Positions 43,677-52,062 of a stretch of DNA of 64,000 nt are shown here, in pieces. Source of the stretch: REEB95 sp963810055 (GTDB lineage Bacteria > Pseudomonadota > Alphaproteobacteria > ATCC43930 > CGMCC-115725); the NCBI GenBank assembly GCA_963810055.1, contig CAWEME010000025.1, positions 1-64,000 of the forward strand. Direction: 5' to 3'. The notes below the pieces were generated by a model, which did no database searches, was not told the origin of the DNA, and worked only from the letters and a program-made list of their open reading frames with translations. The first letter of the stretch is position 1. Each line of letters begins with the position of its first letter. The position numbers and the translations under genes were made by a program.

Positions 43677-44581
43677 GGGTCTAACCATTCTCGATCTGGC
43701 CGTGTAATAAGGCGCGCAGAAAAATAGGCCTGATCCAGATCGAAAATCGTTTTGATCCGATAGCTCCTTGTCTCTTCTTCCCGGTCAACAAGGAAACAAG
43801 ATACCTCGTTTGAATCGTTCGCCGAAACAAAAGGCAGCAATATCTGCATACGCTTTTCTTCGACGTAATAAACCGGAATCGCAATCTTGTAGTTGCGCTT
43901 AATTTTGGGCACGAGATTTTCAAGCGCACCACGCAAATAGGTACGAACTATCTCATCATGCGCATTGGGCATCCCCGCACGTTCTTTTGCGCGTTCAAAC
44001 AGATGATCGAACACATCGCGTTGGAGTTGATACGTCAAGTCGAAAATAAAATCTCGACTATTGGTAGAATACCAAGCGATCTCAGGAACATCCGTCCCAA
44101 AATAAGACCGGTAGTTAAGATCATTCGGCGCATAACATCCTTTGAAGACCCAATCAGGGGAGATACGTTCCGGGGCGCCGGGGCGCTCTTTGTATCGCAC
44201 AAAGGTAGCCAGCAGATCGGCACCATGCTTGTTTTGAAGGCCGGTGTTGAAACAGACGCGTTCTTGATCCGCTGAATACCGGAAATGCTTTCCAGGATGA
44301 GTCTGTTCCAGCTCGTTGAGCCGGACAAACGTGTAATCCAGATAGTTCCGCAACTTCGGAACATCGGACATACGATGTTTGTGCTGGAAACGCGGCTGAT
44401 GAAACTGCCAAGCGGCGTATCCATCGCTCGTCTTTTCTGCCACCATCCTAAAGGGCCTATCGTAATCGGCCGGAATGTAATCCGCCCTACTGGGATCAAT
44501 CTTGATGGCGTAGAAATGAGCGAAAACGGTGTCGAGAGCTTGCCCCCGCACGCGTCTAAAAAGGCTCCGATAGGCTTTCAT
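43673..44581 (-). CDS. Passenger DUF3825-like protein
   Basis: 302 residues, predicted cytoplasmic. FAHFYAIKIDPSRADY, RVCFNTGLQNKHGADLLATF, YRSYFGTDVPEIAWY, LVPKIKRNYKIAIPVYYVEEKRMQILLPF and CFLVDREEETRSYRIKTIFDLDQAYFSARL match the conserved blocks I associate with DUF3825; some relatives are said to bind nucleic acid. Function unknown. It ends four bases inside the transposase end, on the opposite strand. Confidence 0.7.
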   Translation of the reverse strand: MKAYRSLFRRVRGQALDTVFAHFYAIKIDPSRADYIPADYDRPFRMVAEKTSDGYAAWQFHQPRFQHKHRMSDVPKLRNYLDYTFVRLNELEQTHPGKHFRYSADQERVCFNTGLQNKHGADLLATFVRYKERPGAPERISPDWVFKGCYAPNDLNYRSYFGTDVPEIAWYSTNSRDFIFDLTYQLQRDVFDHLFERAKERAGMPNAHDEIVRTYLRGALENLVPKIKRNYKIAIPVYYVEEKRMQILLPFVSANDSNEVSCFLVDREEETRSYRIKTIFDLDQAYFSARLITRPDREWLDP

Positions 44582-44625
44582 GTGTTCCTCCGTTGTATGA
44601 ATTGATTTGTAAGAACCGAGAAATG

Positions 44626-44653
44626 AAATAGCCCCCGAGCATGGGGGCTATTT
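44626..44653 (-). terminator. Perfect 11-bp hairpin between passenger genes
   Basis: AAATAGCCCCC and its complement with a 6-base loop. On the minus strand the arm ends in GCTATTTCATTTC, a weak U-rich tail. It lies 190 bases after the 44844-45278 gene and 45 bases before the DUF3825 gene, so it probably ends the first transcript. Confidence 0.6.
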
Positions 44654-44843
44654 CGATCTGTAAAGCTCTTTGTCTGTATATGCCGGTCGCCCGGCAAAGC
44701 TGTTTATGGCAGAAAGAAACGAATTTGTATGAGCCGGTTCGCACGTGTAAGAGGCCTCGGAGTCACCCTCGGCCTTTGTTGTGGGGGTAATTTACGAGTG
44801 TGGGCGTTAAAGTCAAGTTACTTGAGTGTCGCAGATAATTCCG

Positions 44844-45278
44844 TTATTTATCAATAAGTTGCCACTTACCCGGCATCCCTTCGCCCACGGCTTCGACGGT
44901 TTTGCCGACATGATTTCTGAGCGAGCTATGAACCGCCCCGAACATTGTCCGTATCTCTGCCGTTGAAGGCGTCTCGTTTCCCTTCTGTCGAAAAAGTATC
45001 TCAACGATCTGCCGGGTAGTCATCGGTTCCGAAGCTTCCCGCAAGATACCCTGAACCGACCTGAATACGGTCCCACGTTTGAAGTAGGGGTTGGCCTGGT
45101 TCTTTCGTCGGGCGGCTATGCCCCGGAGATTGAAGTCAGGCTCAAGCAATCGGATCACGGCCTCGACATGCCGGACGCCAGCCATGAGCTGCACCGTCCT
45201 TTTGCGGTTCGTGATTAGCTCGCCGCTCAGTTCGGCGTGGAGCCTTTCCAGGGCGTAGATCGCGGGCTTGTGTTTCAT
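44844..45278 (-). CDS. Passenger hypothetical protein with C-terminal winged-helix-like region
   Basis: 144 residues. The N-terminal half is a helical, coiled-coil-like stretch (ALERLHAELSGELITNRKRTVQLMAGVRHVEAVIRLLEP). The C-terminal half, REASEPMTTRQIVEILFRQKGNETPSTAEIRTMFGAVHSSLRNH, looks like a small winged helix. I recognise no named family; similar proteins occur on rhizobial mobile DNA as far as I recall. It lies at the right end of the transposon. Confidence 0.6.
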   Translation of the reverse strand: MKHKPAIYALERLHAELSGELITNRKRTVQLMAGVRHVEAVIRLLEPDFNLRGIAARRKNQANPYFKRGTVFRSVQGILREASEPMTTRQIVEILFRQKGNETPSTAEIRTMFGAVHSSLRNHVGKTVEAVGEGMPGKWQLIDK

Positions 45279-45322
45279 GCCCGAAAAGTGGGACTACTGC
45301 CGCAGAATGCAAACCGAATCTA

Positions 45323-45345
45323 GTGGCGTTTGCGCCATAATACCG
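45323..45345 (-). repeat. Terminal inverted repeat, right
   Basis: Exact 23-base reverse complement of the left end (41263-41285). Confidence 0.95.
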
Positions 45346-45353
45346 ACCGGCCC
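45346..45353. repeat. Target-site duplication, right copy
   Basis: ACCGGCCC, the same as 41255-41262. Confidence 0.93.
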
Positions 45354-45428
45354 CACATTCTCGCTGCGGATGAGGCGCAGCCAGTCGAGACGCTCGCTAT
45401 CCTTAAGTTGCCGGGGTGTCGGGTTCAC
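45346..45428 (-). pseudogene. dprA: dprA, 5' part, cut off by the transposon
   Basis: GTG 45428 overlaps the plsY stop (GTGA) and opens VNPTPRQLKDSERLDWLRLIRSENVGPV, the normal start of DprA, up to the transposon edge. Fused to GPVTFYQLLNRFG at 41262, with one copy of the 8-bp duplication removed, it gives an intact dprA of about 375 codons. Readthrough into the element stops after about 15 foreign codons. Confidence 0.92.
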
Positions 45429-46030
45429 GCGCGTTTTTTCCCGAAGCTGATCCTGGACTCGGTGCCGTCCAACAGGCGCTGGATGTTGACGCGGTGGCGC
45501 AGGATGACCAGCAGCGCGATCACCAGCACGACGGCCATGGGCTCCGCCTCGCGCAGGCCCGAAAGCCACGCATAGACCGGCGCCGATACCGCCGCGATCA
45601 GCGCCGCCAGCGAGGAATAGCGCCAGATTGCCGCCACGACGATCCAGGTCGCCACCGCCGCCAGTCCCACCGGCCAGGCATAGGCCAGGAACACGCCCGC
45701 CGACGTCGCCACCCCCTTGCCGCCCTTGAATTTGAGCCAGAGCGGGAACATGTGGCCGAGCACCGCGCATACGGCCGCGGCCGCCGCGGCATGAGGGCCG
45801 AATTGCCGCGCGACCAGCACCGCGACCGCGCCCTTGCCGATGTCGAATACCAGCGTCACCAGGGCCAATCCGGCATTGCCGGTGCGCAACACGTTGGTGG
45901 CGCCAATATTGCCCGAGCCGATGGCGCGCACGTCGCCCAGCCCGGCGAGCCGGGTCAGCAACAGGCCGAACGGGATCGAACCCAGCAGATAGGCCAGCAA
46001 CGCGGTCGCGTAAACCAACGGATCGGACAT
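45425..46030 (-). CDS. plsY: Glycerol-3-phosphate acyltransferase PlsY
   Basis: 201 residues, polytopic membrane protein. Transfers an acyl group from acyl-phosphate to glycerol-3-phosphate, the first step of phospholipid synthesis. The conserved motifs are GSIPFGLLLTRLAGLGDVRAIGSGNIGATNV, the glycine-rich KFKGGKGVATSAGV, and LRHRVNIQRLLDGTE near the C-terminus. The stop overlaps the GTG of dprA, so dprA was in the same operon. Confidence 0.95.
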   Translation of the reverse strand: MSDPLVYATALLAYLLGSIPFGLLLTRLAGLGDVRAIGSGNIGATNVLRTGNAGLALVTLVFDIGKGAVAVLVARQFGPHAAAAAAVCAVLGHMFPLWLKFKGGKGVATSAGVFLAYAWPVGLAAVATWIVVAAIWRYSSLAALIAAVSAPVYAWLSGLREAEPMAVVLVIALLVILRHRVNIQRLLDGTESRISFGKKRA

Positions 46031-46059
46031 CGATTGATCCTGGGGGGCGGTTTCGGGGT

Positions 46060-47355
46060 TCAGGCCGCGGCGGTGAAAATGCCGCGGCCGCCGACCACGG
46101 TCCGGAGCGCCCGGCCCTGCGCCGGGCGGCCGTCAAAGGGCGCGTTCTTGCACTTGGACAGGAACTTGCTCACATCGATGCGCCACGGCCGGTCGAGATC
46201 GAATACCACGAAATCGGCCGGCGCGCCCACCGCCAGCTTGCCGGCGTTGAGGCGCAGGATCTCGGCTGGGCGCTGGGACAGCGCGCGCAGCACCTGGAGC
46301 AGCGGCAAGGCGCCGTTGTGATAGAGCTCGAGCGACAGCGGCAGCAGAGTTTCGAGCCCGACGATGCCGGGCTCGGCCGAGGTGAAGGGCAGGCGCTTCG
46401 ATTCCTGGTCCTGGGGCGCGTGGTCGCTGGCGATGGCGTCGATGGTGCCGTCCTTGAGGCCCTCGACCACCGCCTTGCGGTCTTCCTCGCTCCGGAGGGG
46501 CGGCGACACCTTGGCGAAGGTGCGGTAATCGCCCACCGCGGTTTCGTTGAGCGCGAAATAATGCGGCGCGGTATCGCAGGTGACCGCGAGGCCCCGCGCC
46601 TTGGCGCGGCGGATCGCCTCGATCGCGCCCGATGTGGAGACATGTGCGGCGTGATAGCGCCCGCCGGTGATCTCGACCAGGCGCAGATCGCGCTCGACCA
46701 TGATGGCTTCGGCCGCCGGGTTGATGCCGGGCAGGCCCAGCCGCGTGGCGATCTCGCCCTCGGTCACGGCGCCGCCCGAGGCCAGGCTCGGCTCTTCCGG
46801 ATGCTGAACGATCAGCAGATCGAAGGTGCTGGCGTAGGAGAGAGCGCGGCGCATCACCAGCGCGTCGGATATTGCGCGGGTGCCGTCGGTGAAGGCGACG
46901 GCGCCCGCTTCCGCCAACAGCCCGAACTCGGTCAGCTCCTTGCCCAAAAGGCCCTTGGTGGCGGCGGCATAGGTCCTGATCTTGGTCAGCCCGATCTCGC
47001 GCGCGCGCCGCGCCACGAATTCGACCAGCGCGTGCTCGTCGATCACCGGCGCGGTGTTGGGCAGCATGGCCATGGTGGTGACGCCGCCGGCGGCCGCCGA
47101 ATTGGCGCCGGTCTCGAGCGTTTCCTGGTACTCGTCGCCGGGTTCGCGCAGCTGCACGCGCATGTCGACCAGGCCGGGCGCAAGGCAGGCTCCGCCGCAA
47201 TCGACGGTCTTGATGTCGGGGCCCAGCCCGTCGCGCCCGAGCTTGGGACCGAGTGCCGCGATTTTGCCGTCCACGGCCAGGATTTCGCCCTTGGTGTCGA
47301 GCTTCGTTGCCGGGTCGAGCAGGCGGGCGTTGGTATAGAGCGTGCGGCCGGTCAT
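46060..47355 (-). CDS. pyrC: Dihydroorotase-like protein PyrC, metal-binding HxH motif lost
   Basis: 431 residues of the amidohydrolase superfamily. An active dihydroorotase has DxHVHxR after the first strand; here it reads VDMRVQLREPG, with both zinc-binding histidines replaced. TCDTAPHYFALNE and SDHAPQDQESK are kept. Dead copies of this kind, paired with pyrB, are known (PyrC' or PyrX) and act as structural partners of aspartate transcarbamoylase, while a true dihydroorotase sits elsewhere. The ATG overlaps the pyrB stop (ATGA), supporting such a complex. Confidence 0.9.
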   Translation of the reverse strand: MTGRTLYTNARLLDPATKLDTKGEILAVDGKIAALGPKLGRDGLGPDIKTVDCGGACLAPGLVDMRVQLREPGDEYQETLETGANSAAAGGVTTMAMLPNTAPVIDEHALVEFVARRAREIGLTKIRTYAAATKGLLGKELTEFGLLAEAGAVAFTDGTRAISDALVMRRALSYASTFDLLIVQHPEEPSLASGGAVTEGEIATRLGLPGINPAAEAIMVERDLRLVEITGGRYHAAHVSTSGAIEAIRRAKARGLAVTCDTAPHYFALNETAVGDYRTFAKVSPPLRSEEDRKAVVEGLKDGTIDAIASDHAPQDQESKRLPFTSAEPGIVGLETLLPLSLELYHNGALPLLQVLRALSQRPAEILRLNAGKLAVGAPADFVVFDLDRPWRIDVSKFLSKCKNAPFDGRPAQGRALRTVVGGRGIFTAAA

Positions 47356-48317
47356 GACGCGGCTTGGCCGTTGCGGCGGTCGCGGGTCAGGGTATCGAGG
47401 CAGGCCATGCGCACCGCCACGCCCATCTCGACCTGCTGCTGGATGACGCTGCGGTCGATGTCGTCGGCCACGTCGGTGTCGATCTCGACGCCGCGATTCA
47501 TCGGCCCGGGATGCATGATGAGCGCGTCGTCCTTGGCGGCCTCCAGCTTGGCGTAGTCGAGGCCGAAGAAGTGGAAATATTCGCGGATCGAAGGCACGTA
47601 GCTGCCGTGCATGCGCTCGGTCTGGAGCCGCAGCATCATGATGATGTCGGCGCCTTCGAGGCCTTTCTTCATGTCGCAATAGACTTCGACGCCGAGCCGC
47701 TCGATCGCGGCCGGCAGGAGCGTGCGCGGCGCCACCACCCGGACATGGGCGCCCATGGTGTTCAACAGCGCGATATTGGAGCGCGCGACCCGGCTGTGCA
47801 GGATGTCGCCGCAGATGGCCACGGTCAGGCCTTGGATCCGGCCCTTGCGCCGGCGCATGACCAGCGCGTCCAACAGCGCCTGGGTCGGGTGCTCGTGGCT
47901 GCCGTCGCCGGCGTTGATGACCGCGCAGCTGACTTTCTCCGACAGGAGCTTCACCGCGCCCGATTCGGGGTGGCGCACGATCAGCACCTCGGGATGCATG
48001 GCGTTCAACGTCATCGCGGTATCGATCAGCGTCTCGCCCTTTTTGATCGAGCTCGCCTGGGCCTGCATGTTGATGACGTCGCCGCCGAGGCGCTTGCCCG
48101 CGAGCTCGAAGGAGGTGCGGGTGCGGGTCGAATTCTCGAAGAACAGATTGATGATGGTGCGGCCGCGCAGCAACGCCAGCTTCTCGCCGCGCTGGCGGCT
48201 TTGCTCGACATAAATCTCGGCAAGATCGAGGAGATAGGTGATTTCGCCGGGGGAAAGCCCTTCGATCCCCAGGAGATGACGGTGGGGAAACGGGTCGTTC
48301 GGCGCGCCAATGGTCAT
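47352..48317 (-). CDS. pyrB: Aspartate carbamoyltransferase, catalytic subunit
   Basis: 321 residues. Joins carbamoyl phosphate and aspartate in pyrimidine synthesis. The carbamoyl-phosphate loop FFENSTRTRTSFE, DGSHEHPTQALLD and the C-terminal HPGPMNRGVEI are all present. It is followed by the overlapping pyrC-like gene. No regulatory subunit pyrI is seen. Confidence 0.97.
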   Translation of the reverse strand: MTIGAPNDPFPHRHLLGIEGLSPGEITYLLDLAEIYVEQSRQRGEKLALLRGRTIINLFFENSTRTRTSFELAGKRLGGDVINMQAQASSIKKGETLIDTAMTLNAMHPEVLIVRHPESGAVKLLSEKVSCAVINAGDGSHEHPTQALLDALVMRRRKGRIQGLTVAICGDILHSRVARSNIALLNTMGAHVRVVAPRTLLPAAIERLGVEVYCDMKKGLEGADIIMMLRLQTERMHGSYVPSIREYFHFFGLDYAKLEAAKDDALIMHPGPMNRGVEIDTDVADDIDRSVIQQQVEMGVAVRMACLDTLTRDRRNGQAAS

Positions 48318-48328
48318 TAAAGGCGGGA

Positions 48329-48808
48329 CTATAGAGGGTGCACCCCGCTGTGCGCAAGCCGGTCCAGCAGCCCTTGGAGAATATAGGCGGCGGCGGCGCG
48401 GTCGACGATCCGGGCACGGCGCGCGCGGCTGAGATCGGCCTCGATCATGCCGCGTTCCACCGCCGCGGTGGACATCCGCTCGTCCCAGAAGGTTAACGGC
48501 AGGTCGAGCTGCGCCAGCAGGTTCTTGGCGAATTGGCGCACGCCCTGGGCGCGCGGGCCTTCGCCGCCTTCAAGCGCCAGCGGCAGGCCCACGACGATGC
48601 CGCCGACGCCGTGCTTTTCCACCTCCTGCCGGATACGCGCCAAATCGTCGCGGAAGCGGGTGCGGCGGATGGTGTCGAAGGGGGTCGCGATCACCAGGCG
48701 CGTGTCGCTCAATGCCATGCCGATGGTCTTGGTGCCGACATCGAGGCCCAGGAGCCGCTGGCCCTGTTTCAGATGCGCCTTGAGGTCGGTCGGGTTGCAG
48801 ATCGGCAT
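48329..48808 (-). CDS. ruvX: Putative pre-16S rRNA nuclease / Holliday junction resolvase-like RuvX (YqgF)
   Basis: 159 residues from ATG 48808; the frame is open to 49003 through gatC on the other strand. The RNase H-like fold is shown by LLGLDVGTKTIGMALSD, GIVVGLPLALEG and WDERMSTAAVERGM. It is needed for 16S rRNA 5' maturation in E. coli. It lies 11 bases upstream of pyrB and 24 bases from the divergent gatC. Confidence 0.92.
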   Translation of the reverse strand: MPICNPTDLKAHLKQGQRLLGLDVGTKTIGMALSDTRLVIATPFDTIRRTRFRDDLARIRQEVEKHGVGGIVVGLPLALEGGEGPRAQGVRQFAKNLLAQLDLPLTFWDERMSTAAVERGMIEADLSRARRARIVDRAAAAYILQGLLDRLAHSGVHPL

Positions 48809-48832
48809 GTCGGGTGTTAGGACATCTACCTT

Positions 48833-49120
48833 ATGGCGTTGGACAAGGCCACCGTCGCGCGCATCGCCAATCTCGCGCGCATCAAGCTGCCCGAAGCCGA
48901 GCGCGAGGCGATCGCGGGCGAGCTGTCGAAAATCCTCACCTGGATCGAGCAGCTCAACCAGGTGCCGACCGACGGCGTGGAGCCGATGGCCAGCGTCGCG
49001 CACATGAAGCTGCCGATGCGCGAGGACAAGGTCACCGACGGCGATTGCCGGGACAAGATTCTCCAGAACGCGCCCCAGGCGGCCAACGGCTTCTTCGCCG
49101 TGCCCAAGGTGGTCGAGTGA
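48833..49120 (+). CDS. gatC: Asp-tRNA(Asn)/Glu-tRNA(Gln) amidotransferase subunit C
   Basis: 95 residues. Stabilises the GatAB complex. VARIANLARIKLPEAEREAIAGELSKILTWIEQLNQVPTDGVEP is the family core. The TGA overlaps the GTG start of gatA. Confidence 0.95.
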   Translation: MALDKATVARIANLARIKLPEAEREAIAGELSKILTWIEQLNQVPTDGVEPMASVAHMKLPMREDKVTDGDCRDKILQNAPQAANGFFAVPKVVE

Positions 49121-50598
49121 GCGCGCTCACCGCTCTCACGATTGCCCAGGCGCGCGACGGCTTGAAGCGCAAGGACTTCACCGCGCGCGAACTGTCCCAG
49201 GCCTATATCCAGGCGATGGAAGCCGCGCGGCCCTTGAACGCCTTCCTCAAGGAAACGCCGGAACGCGCGCTCGCCATGGCCGCGGAATCCGACGCGCGCA
49301 TAGCCAAGGGCGAGGCGCGGCCGCTCGACGGCGTGCCCATCGCGGTGAAAGACCTGTTTTGCACCGAAGGGGTCGAGACCACCGCCGGCTCGAAAATCCT
49401 CAAGGGCTTCGTGCCGCCCTATGAATCCACGGTGACGGAAAATCTCTGGCGCGCCGGCGCCGCCATGCTGGGCAAGACCAATCTCGACGAATTCGCCATG
49501 GGATCGAGCAATATCACCAGCGCCTATGGTCATGTGGAAAGCCCGTGGCGCCGGCCCGGCGACAACCGGCCCTTGGTGCCGGGCGGCTCCTCCGGCGGCT
49601 CGGCGGCGGCGGTGGCGGCGCGCGCGGCCTTGTCGGCCATCGGCACCGACACTGGCGGCTCGATCCGCCAGCCCGCCGGGTTCTGCGGCATCGTCGGCTT
49701 GAAGCCCACCTATGGCCGCTGCTCGCGCTGGGGCATCGTCGCCTTCGCCTCCTCGCTCGACCAGGCCGGGCCGATGACGCGCGACGTACGCGACGCCGCC
49801 ATCATGCTCAAGACGATGGCCGGGCACGATCCGCGGGATTCGACCTCGGCGGATCTACCGGTTCCGGATTTTGAGAAATCGGTGGGCCAGAGCGTCAAGG
49901 GCCTCAAGATCGGCATTCCCAAGGAATACCGGATCGACGGCATGCCCAAGGAGATCGAGGCGCTGTGGCAGCGCGGCATATCATGGCTCAAGGCGGCGGG
50001 CGCCACGACGGTCGAGATCAGCCTGCCGATGACCCGTTACGCGCTTGCCACGTATTACATCATCGCCCCGGCCGAGGCCTCGTCCAATCTCGCGCGCTAT
50101 GACGGGGTGCGCTTCGGCCTGCGCGTGCCGGGCGAAACCCTGGATGAAATGTACGAGAACACGCGCGGCGCGGGCTTCGGCGCCGAGGTCCGCCGCCGGA
50201 TTCTCATCGGCACTTATGTGCTGTCGGCGGGATATTACGACGCCTATTACCTGAAGGCGCAGAAGGTGCGGGCGCTGATCGCGCGCGATTTCGAGCAGGC
50301 CTTCCAGGCTTGCGACGCGATCCTGACGCCGACCGCGCCCTCGGCCGCCTTCGCCATCGGCGAGAAGATGGACGATCCGATATCCATGTACCTGAACGAC
50401 GTCTTCACCGTGCCGGTGAATTTGGCCGGGCTACCGGGCATTTCCGTGCCGGCGGGTTTGTCGGGCGAGGGGCTGCCGCTGGGCTTGCAGGTGATTGGAA
50501 AAGCTTTCGACGAGCAGATGGTGCTGCGCGTCGGCTCGGCCCTGGAAAGCGCAGCGGGCTTTTCCGCAAAGCCGCATTTTATAGCGGGCAAGGCATGA
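49117..50598 (+). CDS. gatA: Asp-tRNA(Asn)/Glu-tRNA(Gln) amidotransferase subunit A
   Basis: 493 residues from GTG 49117. Amidase that frees ammonia from glutamine. The Ser-cisSer-Lys triad is visible: Lys in PIAVKDLF, the serines in GGSSGGSAAAVAARAA and GTDTGGSIRQPAGFCG. The GTG overlaps the gatC stop, and the TGA overlaps the ATG of gatB, so gatCAB is translationally coupled. Confidence 0.96.
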   Translation: MSALTALTIAQARDGLKRKDFTARELSQAYIQAMEAARPLNAFLKETPERALAMAAESDARIAKGEARPLDGVPIAVKDLFCTEGVETTAGSKILKGFVPPYESTVTENLWRAGAAMLGKTNLDEFAMGSSNITSAYGHVESPWRRPGDNRPLVPGGSSGGSAAAVAARAALSAIGTDTGGSIRQPAGFCGIVGLKPTYGRCSRWGIVAFASSLDQAGPMTRDVRDAAIMLKTMAGHDPRDSTSADLPVPDFEKSVGQSVKGLKIGIPKEYRIDGMPKEIEALWQRGISWLKAAGATTVEISLPMTRYALATYYIIAPAEASSNLARYDGVRFGLRVPGETLDEMYENTRGAGFGAEVRRRILIGTYVLSAGYYDAYYLKAQKVRALIARDFEQAFQACDAILTPTAPSAAFAIGEKMDDPISMYLNDVFTVPVNLAGLPGISVPAGLSGEGLPLGLQVIGKAFDEQMVLRVGSALESAAGFSAKPHFIAGKA

Positions 50599-52049
50599 CG
50601 GCCACGATCAAGGGCAAGAGCGGCGACTGGGAGGTGGTGATCGGCCTTGAAATCCACGCCCATGTGACCTCGAAGGCCAAGCTGTTCTCGGGGGCTTCGA
50701 CCACCTTCGGCGCCGAGCCCAACACCCAGGTTTCGACCGTCGACGCGGCATTTCCCGGCATGTTGCCGGTGATCAACCGCTTCTGCGTCGAGCAGGCGGT
50801 GAAGTCCGGCTTGGGCCTCAACGCCCAGATCAATCTCACCTCGGTGTTCGACCGGAAGAATTATTTCTACGCCGATCTGCCGGCCGGATATCAGATCTCG
50901 CAATATTCGCGGCCCATTGTGGGAAAAGGGAAGATTGTCCTCAATCAGGCAGACGGTGTTTCACGTGAAATCGGCATCACGCGCCTGCATCTGGAACAGG
51001 ACGCGGGCAAGAGCCTGCACGACCAGCATCCCTCGTTGACCTATGTCGATCTCAACCGCGCCGGCGTGGCGCTGATGGAGATCGTCTCCGAGCCGGACCT
51101 CCGCAGCGCCGAGGAAGCCGGCGCCTATCTCAAGAAGGTGCGCTCCATCCTGCGCTATCTCGGCACCTGCGACGGCAACATGGAAGAAGGCAGTTTGCGC
51201 TGCGACTGCAATGTCTCGGTGCGCAAGCCCGGCGGGCCGCTCGGCACGCGGTGCGAGATCAAGAACGTCAATTCGGTGCGTTTCGTCATGCAGGCGATCG
51301 ACTACGAGGCGCGCCGGCAGATCGGCGTGCTGGAGGAGGGCGGCAAGATCGACCAGGAAACCCGCCTGTTCGACGCCGCCAAGGGCATGACCCGGCCGAT
51401 GCGCTCCAAGGAGGAATCCCACGACTACCGCTATTTCCCCGATCCCGATCTGCTGCCCTTGGTCTTGGACAAGGATTGGGTGGAAAGGCTCCGGCAAAAC
51501 CTGCCCGAGCTGCCCGACGCCAAGCAGGCGCGCTTCGTCAAGGACTACAAGCTTTCGCCCTATGACGCCGGGGTGCTGGCGGGCGAGCGGGAAGACGCCG
51601 AATATTTCGAGGCCGTGGCCAAGGGCCGCGACCCGAAGCTGGCCTCCAACTGGGTGACGGTCGAATTGTTCGGCGTGCTCAACAAGTCCGGCAAGACCAT
51701 CGCGGATTCGCCGGTGAAGGCCAAGGATTTGGGCGAGCTCATCGACCTGATCTCCGACGGCACGCTGTCGGGCCGTTTGGCCAAGGACGTGTTCGCCGCC
51801 ATGGTCGAGACCGGCAAAGGGGCCAAAGCCATCGTCGCGGAGAAGGGCCTGAAACAGGTCACCGACACCGGCGCAATCGAAAAGGCGATCGACGCCGTGC
51901 TGGCCAAGGAACCGGCCAATATCGCCAAATACCGCGCCGGCAACGAGAAGCTGCTGGGCTATTTCGTCGGCCAGGTGATGAAGGCGACCCAAGGCAAGGC
52001 CAACCCGGCCATGCTCAACGAACTCTTGAAGAAGAAGCTTTCGGGCTGA
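50595..52049 (+). CDS. gatB: Asp-tRNA(Asn)/Glu-tRNA(Gln) amidotransferase subunit B
   Basis: 484 residues from ATG 50595. Activates the misacylated tRNA and passes on ammonia. VVIGLEIHAHVTSKAKLFSGAS, FYADLPAGYQISQYSRPI, LHLEQDAGKSLHD and EGSLRCDCNVSVR are typical; a tail domain (YqeY-like) closes the protein. The codons for GVSREI contain a parS-like palindrome. Confidence 0.96.
   Translation: MTATIKGKSGDWEVVIGLEIHAHVTSKAKLFSGASTTFGAEPNTQVSTVDAAFPGMLPVINRFCVEQAVKSGLGLNAQINLTSVFDRKNYFYADLPAGYQISQYSRPIVGKGKIVLNQADGVSREIGITRLHLEQDAGKSLHDQHPSLTYVDLNRAGVALMEIVSEPDLRSAEEAGAYLKKVRSILRYLGTCDGNMEEGSLRCDCNVSVRKPGGPLGTRCEIKNVNSVRFVMQAIDYEARRQIGVLEEGGKIDQETRLFDAAKGMTRPMRSKEESHDYRYFPDPDLLPLVLDKDWVERLRQNLPELPDAKQARFVKDYKLSPYDAGVLAGEREDAEYFEAVAKGRDPKLASNWVTVELFGVLNKSGKTIADSPVKAKDLGELIDLISDGTLSGRLAKDVFAAMVETGKGAKAIVAEKGLKQVTDTGAIEKAIDAVLAKEPANIAKYRAGNEKLLGYFVGQVMKATQGKANPAMLNELLKKKLSG
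50957..50972. promoter_or_regulatory. parS-like site (ParB binding) inside gatB
   Basis: TGTTTCACGTGAAATC matches the bacterial parS consensus TGTTTCACGTGAAACA at 14 consecutive positions, including the whole central TTTCACGTGAAA palindrome. Chance occurrence of 14 fixed bases is rare at genome scale. Confidence 0.6.
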
Positions 52050-52062
52050 ACGCCGCCGCCGG

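Larger units (their letters stand above)
41263..45345. mobile_element. IS1595-family transposon, 4083 bp, with passenger genes
   Basis: Bounded by perfect 23-bp terminal inverted repeats and an 8-bp target duplication. It encodes an ISXO2-like transposase and four other genes: a membrane protein, a DUF6471 protein, a DUF3825 protein and a hypothetical. It is inserted in dprA after codon 28 (GPV). The AT content is higher than in the flanks, a sign of foreign origin. The intact repeats, clean duplication and intact transposase point to a recent insertion that may still be mobile. Confidence 0.93.

Noticed and set aside
46060..48417. Very long pyrC frame from 48417
   Set aside because: The first 354 codons are a shadow of pyrB in another frame; ATG 47355 overlaps the pyrB stop and begins the true protein.
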